Origin: Marvinbryantia sp.
GTDB lineage: Bacteria > Bacillota > Clostridia > Lachnospirales > Lachnospiraceae
Direction: 5' to 3'
Assembly (NCBI GenBank): GCA_016297895.1
Contig: JAEDFS010000001.1
Location: 127,652-191,651, forward strand
DNA: 64,000 nt
Position 1 is the first letter of the stretch. The number at the start of each line of letters is the position of its first letter. Both the position numbers and the translations under genes were made by a program. Shown here piece after piece: positions 27,401-35,535 of the stretch. The notes under the pieces were generated by a model. It did no database searches. It had not been told where the DNA came from and saw nothing but the letters and a program-made list of their open reading frames with translations.

Positions 27401-28863
27401 TGTCCTTATCAAAAGGAACCGCTTTTATGCCGGAGATGGAGAGCACTCAGGTAACGGTAAATCTTCAGATGCCAAAAGACAGTACCCTGGCGGAGACTGC
27501 GGCAATGTCTGATACCATCATGGAGCGGATTCTGACTCTTACGGATGTGACCGATGTGGGAGCCATGGCGGGAGGTTCCGGTATGAGCAGCATGATGGGA
27601 GGCTCCGGCGGTGGAACCGATCAGGTGTCCATGTATGTACTGCTTACGGAAGAACCGGAGCTTTCCAATGAAGAACTGGTAAAGGAGATCAGAGAAAAAA
27701 CGGCAGATCTTAACTGTACTCTGGATATTGAGACCTCTACCATGGATATGTCGGCCCTGGGAGGCAGCGGCATTTCCATCAACATAAAGGGACGGGAGCT
27801 GGATCAGTTAAAGAAGATGGCCGGGGAAGTGGCGGCCATTGTGGGACAGGTGGAAGGAACCAAAAATGTATCTGACGGCATCGCAGAGAAAACACTGGAG
27901 CTGCGTCTGGTGGTGGATAAGGATAAAGCGATGGAATATCAGCTTACCACAGCGCAGGTGTTCCAGTTCCTGGCCGGAAAACTGGCAGAAGCTTCCAGTG
28001 CCACCACTCTGAGCACTCTTTCCAGGGATTATTCGGTGCTGGTGGTCAGTGATACAGATGAGACGCTGACAAGAGATAAGATTCGGGAACTGACCATAAA
28101 AGGCACCGATAAAGATCAGAACGAAGTGGATGTACCTCTGAAGGATCTGGTGGAATTTGTGGACACGGAAGGGTTCTCTTCCATTAACAGACAGGCTCAG
28201 ACCAGGTATGTCACGGTTTCAGCAGAAATCGAAGAGGGACATAATATTGGTCTTGTGGCTGCAGAGGTGGAAAAGGCACTGAATGAGTATGAAGTACCCA
28301 AAGGGTACAGCCTGGAAATGGCGGGAGAAGATGAAACGATCAACGAGGCAATGGTGCAGATGTTGAAAATGCTGGCGATGGCTGTGGCGTTTATGTACCT
28401 GATCATGGTGGCACAGTTCCAGTCACTGCTGTCTCCCTTTATTATCATGTTTACCATTCCTCTGGCATTTACGGGAGGCTTCTTTGGACTTTACCTTACC
28501 GGAAATCCCGTGAGCATCATTGCCATGCTGGGATTTGTCATGCTGTCCGGTATCATTGTAAATAACGGAATCGTGCTGGTTGACTATATCAATCAGCTTC
28601 GAAGAGGCGGAATGGAAAAAAGAGATGCTATTGTGGAAGCAGGAAGAACGAGACTGCGTCCGATTATTATGACGGCTCTCACTACGATCCTGGGCCTGAT
28701 CATGATGGCTGTCGGAGGAGATATGGGAGCAGATATGGTTCAGCCTATGGCAATCGTAACCATCGGAGGACTGACCTACGGAACCCTGCTGACACTGTTC
28801 GTGGTGCCTTGTATTTATGATATTCTGAATCGGAAAAAGGATATGACGGAAGAAGAATTGTAA
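24499..28863 (+). CDS. RND-superfamily efflux permease with long coiled-coil insertion
   Basis: A 1454-residue AcrB-type permease, about 400 residues longer than Gram-negative homologues. An N-terminal helix (residues 13-30) is followed by a porter-like domain with GASPEEVETMVTRPVE. An insertion of about residues 195-640 consists of Gln/Glu/Lys/Leu coiled coil interrupted by a Ser/Thr/Gly/Pro-rich linker. The central membrane domain has GLALGIGMLVDNSIVVIENI, with paired aspartate and glutamate of proton relay type, and the second half repeats the plan (GIIVNNGIVLVDYIN). No membrane-fusion or outer-membrane partner is adjacent, as expected in a single-membrane bacterium; the insertion may span the wall in their place. 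Confidence 0.9.
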   Translation: MLSRYSVKRAYTVLVGVVLILILGVVSFTSMKTDLLPDMTLPYAIVYTTYPGASPEEVETMVTRPVEQAMATISNIETVNSVSGENVSTVILEFSQSANMDAATIEMREKLDQIEGYWDDSVGSPVIMKLNPDMLPVMVSALEAGEMTQSDLTDLVNNEILPELESIEGVASVSASGTIEEQVQVMIREDKLEAVNQKIRQALDKQFEEAENEIEDGQAELENGKQQLENGQNQLADQTSAAESQISAGTGQMITGQIQLDQKLAEVEAGLAKLDASEQELEAKEKELVDAELALSQLPAQKATLEAQKAQLESAIGLLEQAPGALEELDRNIMWMETVVDVLKAMDQTAQTEKPSETETKETGNVSQTETGISSGGSTPSIPSSGGNVSSSGVEESSVIQEDALEPYEVPVMETEALQPETAALIENPVTDTQAGNIPTAEEISQMLEGVSISAKIKELETTLAECKKQRSQILDGLSSAGVDVKKEGSALIENIDSVKTQLISRKLQLEDGLAQVQEAIDKMPEQQAAIASGRQAITDGKAQISEGRTQLLAAKEQLLAAKQKISSGQSTAAEATAQLNQAKIAATIEMAVGKAELNQGQKQLDEALEQIRSQKETAYDQADVTQIVTADMVKGILAAQNFTMPAGYVTEEGVDFLVRIGNKLEATEDLENLMLLDLHMDGLDPIRLSDVADVQILDNSGEIYAKINGNAGVMFTMQKQSGYSTGEVSNRIKKKFSELEESGEGIHFIKLMDQGIYIDMVVDSVLQNMLSGAALAILVLLIFLKSFRTTLVIAVSIPISILTAVVLMYFSNISLNIISLSGLALGIGMLVDNSIVVIENIFRLRNEGYGVKKAAVEGANQVAGSIAASTLTTVCVFLPIVFTEGITRQLFVDMGLTIGYSLAASLLVALTVVPAMGAGLLKKNKERPDRFFTFIQNGYAAILRVSLKAKFLVLLLAAGLLVLSVKLSLSKGTAFMPEMESTQVTVNLQMPKDSTLAETAAMSDTIMERILTLTDVTDVGAMAGGSGMSSMMGGSGGGTDQVSMYVLLTEEPELSNEELVKEIREKTADLNCTLDIETSTMDMSALGGSGISINIKGRELDQLKKMAGEVAAIVGQVEGTKNVSDGIAEKTLELRLVVDKDKAMEYQLTTAQVFQFLAGKLAEASSATTLSTLSRDYSVLVVSDTDETLTRDKIRELTIKGTDKDQNEVDVPLKDLVEFVDTEGFSSINRQAQTRYVTVSAEIEEGHNIGLVAAEVEKALNEYEVPKGYSLEMAGEDETINEAMVQMLKMLAMAVAFMYLIMVAQFQSLLSPFIIMFTIPLAFTGGFFGLYLTGNPVSIIAMLGFVMLSGIIVNNGIVLVDYINQLRRGGMEKRDAIVEAGRTRLRPIIMTALTTILGLIMMAVGGDMGADMVQPMAIVTIGGLTYGTLLTLFVVPCIYDILNRKKDMTEEEL

Positions 28864-28908
28864 GAAAAAGCCCGGCACCCTGTCTTAGCGGAAGACAGGG
28901 TATCGGGC
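28864..28908 (-). terminator. Terminator of the UMF1-type MFS gene
   Basis: On the minus strand a long hairpin (CCCTGTCTT paired with AAGACAGGG, extended by CGGGC/GCCCG) is followed by a run of U. On the plus strand no T-run follows, so it mainly serves the minus-strand gene. Confidence 0.85.
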
Positions 28909-28916
28909 GAAATCAT

Positions 28917-30167
28917 TCAGCGGCTGCGTTCCCGGTTCATTCTGGCTGATTTGCAGAACAGGAAGAATCCAATGAGAAACAGAACGGCAAGAGCTGACAC
29001 ACCGGAATTGGTGCGTCCTGTAACCTGGGCAACGACACCGACTAAGGTAGTGCCCACAAAGGAGGCTCCTTTCCCACAGATATCATAGAGACCAAAATAC
29101 TCTCCGGATTTTTCCGGAGGGATGATTTTGGCAAAATAGGAACGGGAAAGTGCCTGGATCCCACCCTGAAACATGCCCACAAAAACAGCCAGAGTCCAGA
29201 ATTCCCACTGCTGATCCAACTGTATGGCGAACAGGGCGATTGCCGTGTAGGCGAGAATGCAGATCCTGATCAGCTTATCCGTCTCATATTTTTTGGAGAG
29301 TCTGGCGAAAATAAGAGCAAAGGGAAAGGCAACGATCTGGGTGACCAGAAGAGCCAGCAAAAGTCCCTGGCTGTCAAGTCCGAGAGAACTGCCGTAAGCC
29401 GTAGCCATTTCAATGATCGTATAGACGCCGTCGATAAAGAAGAAGAAGGCAAGCAGATACCAGAAGATATGCTTCTCCTGTTTTATATCCAGCAGGGTAT
29501 CCTTAAGACGCCGGAAGCTGTCCCTTATGGGATGTTCCCTGGTTGCTGCAAAATGTTCCTGGCGATAATTTCGGATCAGGGGCACCGTCAGAAGGAACCA
29601 CCATCCGGCATTGATCAGGAATGCGATCACCATGGCACTGCGCATGGAGAGCCCGATCTTTTCATTCATCAGTACCAGGAAAAGAGAAAGGATAAATGGA
29701 ATACAGCTTCCGATATAGCCCCAGGCATATCCATAGGAGGAAATGCTATCCATCCGTTCCGGTGTGGTCACGTCCACAAGCATGGAATCATAGCAGATCA
29801 GGCTGGCATGGAATCCGATCTTTGCAAGAACAAAGACTGCCAGAAAAACGATCCATGAGGTTGGAACGGAAAGTGCGGCACACCCCAGGACGCCCAGGAT
29901 CATGGTAAAGGTAAACAACGGCTTTCTGAAATTTCTGGTATCAGCCATGGTTCCAAGGATCGGGCCGATGACCGCTACGATGATCGTAGATACCGAGGCG
30001 GCGTAGCCCCAGTATGCCAGATAGTCTACTTCGGAGATTCCTGCATTTTTTGCCAGATAATTAAAATAAATGGGGAGAATGGTGGTAACCAGCAGCATAA
30101 AGGCAGAATTTCCTACATCATACAGGATCCAGTATTTCTCCGGTTTTGTCAGCTTTTCTTTATTCAT
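28917..30167 (-). CDS. MFS transporter, UMF1 (Atg22-like) group
   Basis: A 416-residue major facilitator protein with twelve likely membrane helices. The N-terminal YWILYDVGNSAFMLL and the ADTRNFRKP loop are typical of the UMF1 family, related to the yeast vacuolar effluxer Atg22, whose bacterial substrates are not established. It stands alone: a terminator follows and a 52-bp gap separates it from the stop of the MATE fusion gene upstream. AGGGAGC lies before the start codon. Confidence 0.87.
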   Translation of the reverse strand: MNKEKLTKPEKYWILYDVGNSAFMLLVTTILPIYFNYLAKNAGISEVDYLAYWGYAASVSTIIVAVIGPILGTMADTRNFRKPLFTFTMILGVLGCAALSVPTSWIVFLAVFVLAKIGFHASLICYDSMLVDVTTPERMDSISSYGYAWGYIGSCIPFILSLFLVLMNEKIGLSMRSAMVIAFLINAGWWFLLTVPLIRNYRQEHFAATREHPIRDSFRRLKDTLLDIKQEKHIFWYLLAFFFFIDGVYTIIEMATAYGSSLGLDSQGLLLALLVTQIVAFPFALIFARLSKKYETDKLIRICILAYTAIALFAIQLDQQWEFWTLAVFVGMFQGGIQALSRSYFAKIIPPEKSGEYFGLYDICGKGASFVGTTLVGVVAQVTGRTNSGVSALAVLFLIGFFLFCKSARMNRERSR

Positions 30168-30219
30168 GTTATGGAAGCTCCCTTTCTGATTTTATCTGAG
30201 TTTTATACAGCATGACACT

Positions 30220-31959
30220 TTAAATTAAAATATGTACGCAATTTGTCCCGGCGATATAATTATAGTCCATTTTTTTGGTAATCCCCTGAACCAGCTGAAG
30301 TCCATACTGATCCTCTCGAATGGAATACAACAGCGGATTAAAGCGAATGCCATTGTCACGAATGGTAATGGCAATCTCATCTTTTCCAATGAGAATCCGG
30401 ATATCAATATTGTTGGCTTTTTTTCCTTTGGAACCATGCTTCACAATGTTTCCTACCATTTCTTCAATCGCAATGCAGATTCTTAAATTTTTCCCTTCCT
30501 CCAGGCCTTTTTCCCGGCAGAAATCTCTCACCTGGGAGACAAAACGGATGACATGATCCATGTTATCATTCATGGAAATTTCAAGTATTTGATCCTCCGG
30601 TTCCTCAAAATCACGGGGAAGTGCCAGCAAATATTCCATCCCTTTGCTTCCTTTGGAATAAGGAAGTAGGAGGAGCAGCAGAACCGGAAGCGTAAAAACG
30701 CCGGCGGCAAAATAGGAGAACCATACTCCATTGATTCCAAAGACCATACTAAAGATCCATGCACATAATACATTCAGGACAAATCGATAAACTGCACACA
30801 GAATATTGGAAATCGTGATCCTTTTTACAGCCAGATAATAGTACGTCAAAGAGAGAATCACCGTTTCCAGAGGGAAGCTGATACTCAGAAAACGGATACT
30901 CTGTGCGGCAAGACTCATCGTAGCGGCATCTCCCTTTAAAATCCATCCTGCCAGCTGAGGTGCCAGCAATAAAGTGACTGCACCGATGGAAAACGAGAGG
31001 AGGAATCCGTATTTTAATGCCACTGCCAGAAGTTTTTTCAGTGCGTTCTTATTTTTCTCCCCATAATAGATACCGCTGAACATAGATACTCCTGACGACA
31101 GTCCTGCGAAAGCGGAATTGACGAACATAAAAATGGTAGACTGTACCGAAAAAGCAGAAACAGCCGACACTCCACCGCAGGAAAAGAGAATTTTATTCAG
31201 GCATATATTCGTGAAACTGATACTGAGCTTGCTTACAACATTAGGAAATCCTGTGGCAAATATACTGCCGCATTCTTTTCCGAAACGGGATGGCTTTTTC
31301 AGAACAAACAACCGGTTTTTTCTGCGAAAATAAACTGCCATGATCATTACTGAGACAGTATAACTGGCTGACGTGGCCAACGCCATTCCCAGAAGTCCGT
31401 TATGCCAGACAAGTGCCACGAAAATATCCAGTGTAACATTGACAACTGTCATTCCAAGGACACTTAAAAAAACAAGTTTTTCCGCATCATCCAGACAAAT
31501 ATAATTGGAAAGCACCTGCATAAAAAGAATAGGAACAGCTCCGATGCCAAGACCCCTGATGTAAGCCGCTGTAGCGGCAGTAAGTTCCCCCTTTGCCCCA
31601 AGAAGCAGTGCAAGAGGGGTGGCGGCAGTGAGGCATACAATCGTCACCACAATACCGATCACAAGGGTAGCAATGCAGGAAACCGTAAAATTCTCACGGA
31701 CAGCCTTAGTATCATTTTTTCCTATATAGACAGAGCATAAGACCTTTCCGCCATTGGCGAGAATACTCCCCAGGGCGGCAATGATCATATATACAGGCGA
31801 CGCATACCCAAAAGCAGCAAGGGCTTTACTGCCAAGGAAATTTCCAATAATCAGACTGTCGATAAAAGAGCCGATCATAGCGATAATGCCGGTTATCATC
31901 ATCGTGATCATAATGGAACGAAAAGCCCGGTCAATTAATTTTCTGTTCGTCGTTATCAT
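30220..31959 (-). CDS. MATE-family exporter fused to a C-terminal RsbW-like ATPase domain
   Basis: A 579-residue fusion. Residues ~1-450 are a MATE exporter with about twelve helices (ITGIIAMIGSFIDSLIIGNF at the start). Residues ~465-579 are a GHKL/HATPase domain like anti-sigma kinases RsbW/SpoIIAB: N-box IAIEEMVGNIVKHG, G1-box IRDNGIRFNP, and GLQLVQGI in place of the G2 box. I place the start at 31959, where ATG overlaps the TGA of the GH3 gene (ATGA); an ATG 12 bases upstream is possible. MATE proteins usually have no ATP domain, so nucleotide-controlled or phospho-signalling-coupled export is suggested. Composition appears AT-richer than the flanks. Confidence 0.88.
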   Translation of the reverse strand: MITTNRKLIDRAFRSIMITMMITGIIAMIGSFIDSLIIGNFLGSKALAAFGYASPVYMIIAALGSILANGGKVLCSVYIGKNDTKAVRENFTVSCIATLVIGIVVTIVCLTAATPLALLLGAKGELTAATAAYIRGLGIGAVPILFMQVLSNYICLDDAEKLVFLSVLGMTVVNVTLDIFVALVWHNGLLGMALATSASYTVSVMIMAVYFRRKNRLFVLKKPSRFGKECGSIFATGFPNVVSKLSISFTNICLNKILFSCGGVSAVSAFSVQSTIFMFVNSAFAGLSSGVSMFSGIYYGEKNKNALKKLLAVALKYGFLLSFSIGAVTLLLAPQLAGWILKGDAATMSLAAQSIRFLSISFPLETVILSLTYYYLAVKRITISNILCAVYRFVLNVLCAWIFSMVFGINGVWFSYFAAGVFTLPVLLLLLLPYSKGSKGMEYLLALPRDFEEPEDQILEISMNDNMDHVIRFVSQVRDFCREKGLEEGKNLRICIAIEEMVGNIVKHGSKGKKANNIDIRILIGKDEIAITIRDNGIRFNPLLYSIREDQYGLQLVQGITKKMDYNYIAGTNCVHILI

Positions 31960-33668
31960 GCTTTTTCCCATTCCGTTTCTATCATTTTAAAGAAAAATTT
32001 CCGCTGATATTCGTTTAAAATAAACCGCACCGGTTTTAACTGGGCAGCTCCCCGTCCCCTCATGATCATTAAGTCATTATACAGCAGATAGGTTTCGTCC
32101 TGCACAATAAACAAATCAACGGGACCGCACATTCCCCGCTCAATGGTCTTGGCGAGATGTCTGCTCATCTGACACAATTTATCATTTAAGCATTGACGAA
32201 TCTGTTCCTTTGTCAGGCTCTCCGGATGCTTTGCAATCTCCATCAAATACACATAATGCGGTCGCTCTGCATCCCGATCCACAAAAATGGAAAAATCAAC
32301 CATATCGTAATGTAATTCCTCTGCCGTCTGCAGTGCGGTCTGTGTAAAGGCCTGTTCTGTTGTATGGTCATCCAATAGGTCTAAGGTCTTCATCACCCGA
32401 TACACAAAACGCACCATGGGAAGATCATGATACCTGCCCATTACCCGTACGCAATCATACATACGATAGCGGTAAAGTCCGGACAAATTGGTAATGATTA
32501 ATTCATAATCTTTACCTGTTTCCAACTGATCCATTGTCACAATCTGAGAAAAATCCCCCTTCGCTTCTACAGGCAAAAATTCGTAAAATGTCACACTTGG
32601 CACAAGCACGCTGTCTTTGGAATTCATTTCAAGCGGAACAGAAAACAGTCCTTCTGTTGCACTGATACCCGGAAAATAGAATTGCACACGATCATCTACA
32701 TACCGCTCTTTCAGTTTTTCTTCGTAGATTTCAAATGCACCGGTACCAATTCCAGAAATATATTTCAAATCCGGCCACACCTTCTGGCAATAAGGGGTGT
32801 CAAATCCCTGTTCAAAAATCGCCCGCAATTCTGCCGCACGTTCCGGCATAGGCTCAATGATTTTCATCATCAGTTCTCTTGTTTTTTCGGGCATTTCAAT
32901 GGATGCGTCAATGGTTCCCTGTTCAATATCCCGAACCAGTAATTCCCAGTTATTTTCTACATAACGAATCACCTCTGTTATAAAGCTTAAATAGGTACCG
33001 CGGATGTTGGTGATATCCTTTGCCATGATGCCAAAGCGTGCCTGCAAATACCGGATATTCGTTCCGGCACTGTCTTCCGGGAAAATCACCTCCGGAGGAA
33101 TTGCATTTGTTTTTTTTACGAATGGAAGCATGTTCTGCAGCATAATTGCAGATAACAGACCATACTCCTTGCCCTTTCTCATCTCAGTAAAGGAACATTC
33201 CATAATGTAAAGGGATCTACCTTTTTTCCAGGAATCATCCATACTTTCTTCAAGAATACCATTCAAAACATTGGCGTTGTAATCCATTTGTGCCTGAATT
33301 GCTTTCTCCGACATCGGAATAATCTTAGGAACTCCAAGGGTACCGTTTGTCTCACAAAAAAGCCGGAAATCATAGGCGGTCATTAAATTTTCCTCATCGT
33401 TATAAATAATACGCTGTACATAATCGGCATAATCATCATATGTAGTAATGGGAAGCCGACGCTGATATTCCTCTATGGAATCAATACTTGCAAAATCATA
33501 TTTCTTTCCGATTTCCGTGTCCTTATTATCCTTTAAAATTGTCATTAAAAGATTTCGGTTCTTCTCCATGGAATCGTGACCTTCCGACCGAAGCTTATTC
33601 AGATTTTCCAAACCGGATTTTGCTGATAGATCATTTAGTTGTTCTACGGTTAATTTTTCAATATCCAT
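31956..33668 (-). CDS. GH3-family (auxin-conjugase-like) acyl-acid amido synthetase
   Basis: A 570-residue member of the GH3 branch of adenylating (ANL) enzymes, named after plant Gretchen Hagen 3; it has nothing to do with glycoside hydrolase family 3. Plant members join carboxylic acids to amino acids through acyl-AMP. The three ATP/AMP motifs are recognisable: CETNGTLGVPKIIP near residue 110, FPGISATEGLF near 340, and GLYRYRMYDCVRV near 400. The ATG at 33668 follows GGGAGGAACG; an ATG 27 bases upstream lacks a ribosome site. It is translationally coupled to the MATE-ATPase gene. The substrate acid and amine are unknown. Confidence 0.87.
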   Translation of the reverse strand: MDIEKLTVEQLNDLSAKSGLENLNKLRSEGHDSMEKNRNLLMTILKDNKDTEIGKKYDFASIDSIEEYQRRLPITTYDDYADYVQRIIYNDEENLMTAYDFRLFCETNGTLGVPKIIPMSEKAIQAQMDYNANVLNGILEESMDDSWKKGRSLYIMECSFTEMRKGKEYGLLSAIMLQNMLPFVKKTNAIPPEVIFPEDSAGTNIRYLQARFGIMAKDITNIRGTYLSFITEVIRYVENNWELLVRDIEQGTIDASIEMPEKTRELMMKIIEPMPERAAELRAIFEQGFDTPYCQKVWPDLKYISGIGTGAFEIYEEKLKERYVDDRVQFYFPGISATEGLFSVPLEMNSKDSVLVPSVTFYEFLPVEAKGDFSQIVTMDQLETGKDYELIITNLSGLYRYRMYDCVRVMGRYHDLPMVRFVYRVMKTLDLLDDHTTEQAFTQTALQTAEELHYDMVDFSIFVDRDAERPHYVYLMEIAKHPESLTKEQIRQCLNDKLCQMSRHLAKTIERGMCGPVDLFIVQDETYLLYNDLMIMRGRGAAQLKPVRFILNEYQRKFFFKMIETEWEKA

Positions 33669-33801
33669 TTTTGCGTTCCTCCCATTCTTATACACTCAAT
33701 AGATGCACGGTTCTTTGCTCTCTTCCGTCTCTGTTTTTCTGTAAACTAAGAATAGTATATCATAGAAAGAGAGCCGAAGAAAAGATGTTTTTAAAGGGAA
33801 G

Positions 33802-33814
33802 TTTGACAATCAAA
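33802..33814. promoter_or_regulatory. FabT-type box upstream of the GH3-MATE operon
   Basis: TTTGACAATCAAA (TTTGATTGTCAAA on the minus strand) is a perfect TTTGANNNTCAAA box, the same pattern as the two boxes at fabH. It lies in the divergent region, 134 bp upstream of the GH3 start codon and 22 bp upstream of the -35 of the beta-helix gene. Regulation of either gene is inferred. Confidence 0.55.
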
Positions 33815-33835
33815 GAATGATCGGAAATATTATGG

Positions 33836-33864
33836 TTGAGTTCCCTTCCGGTTAGAGGTAGAAT
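33836..33864 (+). promoter_or_regulatory. Promoter of the beta-helix protein gene
   Basis: TTGAGT and TAGAAT are separated by 17 bp, about 29 bp before the start codon. Confidence 0.75.
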
Positions 33865-33892
33865 AGTAAAAAAGAGAAAAGGAGGAAATCCA

Positions 33893-34918
33893 ATGAAACA
33901 GATGCTCAAAACAATGTTGCTTACGATGGTATTTGGAATTCTTCTCGGAACTTCCGGAATTGCAGCGGAACCATCCGTGGCAGCCATCGGAAAGAAGAAT
34001 TATACATCCCTGGAGAGTGCTCTGGCAGCGGTGAAAAAGGGACAGACCATAAAGCTGAAAAAAAGCATTTCCATGGATCATGAACTGGAACTGAAAAAGA
34101 ACACGAAATATACACTGGATCTCAACGGCAAGACACTGAACTTAAGCGGTACTTCCGAAGGAAATGTATTGGTGAAAAAGGGAACAGTGACGGTACAGGG
34201 AGGAAAACTCAACGGTTCCGTCCTGGTGGAAAAAGGGGCACGGCTTGATATAAAGAGCGGAACCTATCAGCAGATCGTGAACAGCGGAACGACGAATATT
34301 TATAACGCAAAGATCACAGCGAAAAACATGCCGGCACTGATCTGCAAAAGCGGGAAGATGACAGTGAAGAAAGGGACCTTCCGATCCAACGCATACTGTC
34401 TTTATATGGAAGGCGGTTCCGTTGAGATCACCGGAGGAGATTTCAAAAATTACGATAAAAACAACCAGCAGCCTCTTTTGGGAGTTGTAAAAGGAACCCT
34501 GACGATAAACGGAGGAAAATTCCAGAACAACAACTGTGTTCTTTATAATAAGGGAGGAAAGGTGTCAGTCAAAAAAGGAACCCTTACTTCCGGTAAGGCA
34601 TTCTGCGTCGTCAATGAAGCCTCTCTTACCATCAGTGGGGGAACTATAAAGTGCACCGGAAATAAAGTCGGAGAATGTGCATTGTTTACCAGAAAAGGAA
34701 GCACGACTCAGATAAAAAAGGGAACCGTTTCCGGAAAGAAAACAGCCGTATTTCTGGAGAATGGAGTGAGCAAATTCAAACTTACAGGCGGGAAGATAAG
34801 CAACAGCTCAAAGGATTATCCGCCGATTCTGGTGGATGAGAAAAAATCTTCCAGAGTATCGGTCAAAACAAAATATATCAGTACAAAGTGTTCTTTGAAG
34901 ATTTATTATGAAGGGTAG
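33893..34918 (+). CDS. Secreted right-handed beta-helix repeat protein
   Basis: From the ATG behind GGAGGAAATCC the protein has 341 residues. The N-terminus is a signal peptide (MKQMLKTMLLTMVFGILLG, cleavage after GIAA or nearby). The mature part is built of short repeats such as LTINGGKF, VEITGGDF, LTISGGTI and MTVKKGTF, spaced about 20-25 residues apart, typical of a parallel beta-helix (pectate-lyase-like fold). It is rich in Lys, Gly, Thr and Ser. No wall anchor or catalytic signature is obvious. A surface or matrix role, perhaps carbohydrate binding, is possible but not shown. Confidence 0.8.
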   Translation: MKQMLKTMLLTMVFGILLGTSGIAAEPSVAAIGKKNYTSLESALAAVKKGQTIKLKKSISMDHELELKKNTKYTLDLNGKTLNLSGTSEGNVLVKKGTVTVQGGKLNGSVLVEKGARLDIKSGTYQQIVNSGTTNIYNAKITAKNMPALICKSGKMTVKKGTFRSNAYCLYMEGGSVEITGGDFKNYDKNNQQPLLGVVKGTLTINGGKFQNNNCVLYNKGGKVSVKKGTLTSGKAFCVVNEASLTISGGTIKCTGNKVGECALFTRKGSTTQIKKGTVSGKKTAVFLENGVSKFKLTGGKISNSSKDYPPILVDEKKSSRVSVKTKYISTKCSLKIYYEG

Positions 34919-34925
34919 GAAGGAT

Positions 34926-35480
34926 ATGGAGAAAATCATACTGGCCTCTGCTTCTCCCAGAAGAAAGGAGCTGTTGGAACAGGCAGGGATTCCTTTTGAA
35001 GTGATCGTCAGCGATGCAGACGAGGTGATCACCAAAAAAGAACCGGGAAAGGTGGTCGAAGAGCTTTCGCTGTGTAAGGCGCAGGCAGTGGCAAAACGGT
35101 ATCCTGACAGACTGGTACTTGGTGCCGATACGGTGGTGGTTCTGGACGGAGAAATTCTGGGTAAGCCAAAGGATGAGGCGGATGCCGGGAGAATGCTGGA
35201 AATGCTTCAGGGAAGAACGCATCAGGTGTATACCGGGGTGACTCTGGTCAGAGGGGAAAAACAGGTTTCTTTCCATGATTCAGCCGATGTGGAGGTCTAT
35301 CCCATGTCGGAAGAAGAAATCGACGGATATATCCGCACCGGCGAACCGATGGATAAGGCGGGAGCCTATGGAATTCAGGGAAAGTTCTGTGTTTTTATCA
35401 GAAGGATCAAAGGGGAATATAACACCATTGTGGGACTTCCGGTTGCCCGGGTTTATCATGAGCTGTCAAAAATACGCTAA
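34926..35480 (+). CDS. maf: Maf-family nucleotide pyrophosphatase
   Basis: A 184-residue protein from the ATG behind GGTAGGAAGG. Family signatures are ILASASPRRKELLEQAG at the N-terminus, LGADTVVVLDGEILGKP and KAGAYGIQGK. Maf/YhdE proteins hydrolyse dTTP, UTP or modified nucleotides and affect septum formation. Seven bases separate it from the beta-helix gene, so the two may be co-transcribed; this is a less usual partner than mreBCD or radC, with which maf is often linked. Confidence 0.93.
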   Translation: MEKIILASASPRRKELLEQAGIPFEVIVSDADEVITKKEPGKVVEELSLCKAQAVAKRYPDRLVLGADTVVVLDGEILGKPKDEADAGRMLEMLQGRTHQVYTGVTLVRGEKQVSFHDSADVEVYPMSEEEIDGYIRTGEPMDKAGAYGIQGKFCVFIRRIKGEYNTIVGLPVARVYHELSKIR

Positions 35481-35535
35481 GATTTTTATGAGGTTACACT
35501 GAGGAGGTTTGGAATAATTCCGAAGGTATAATGGA

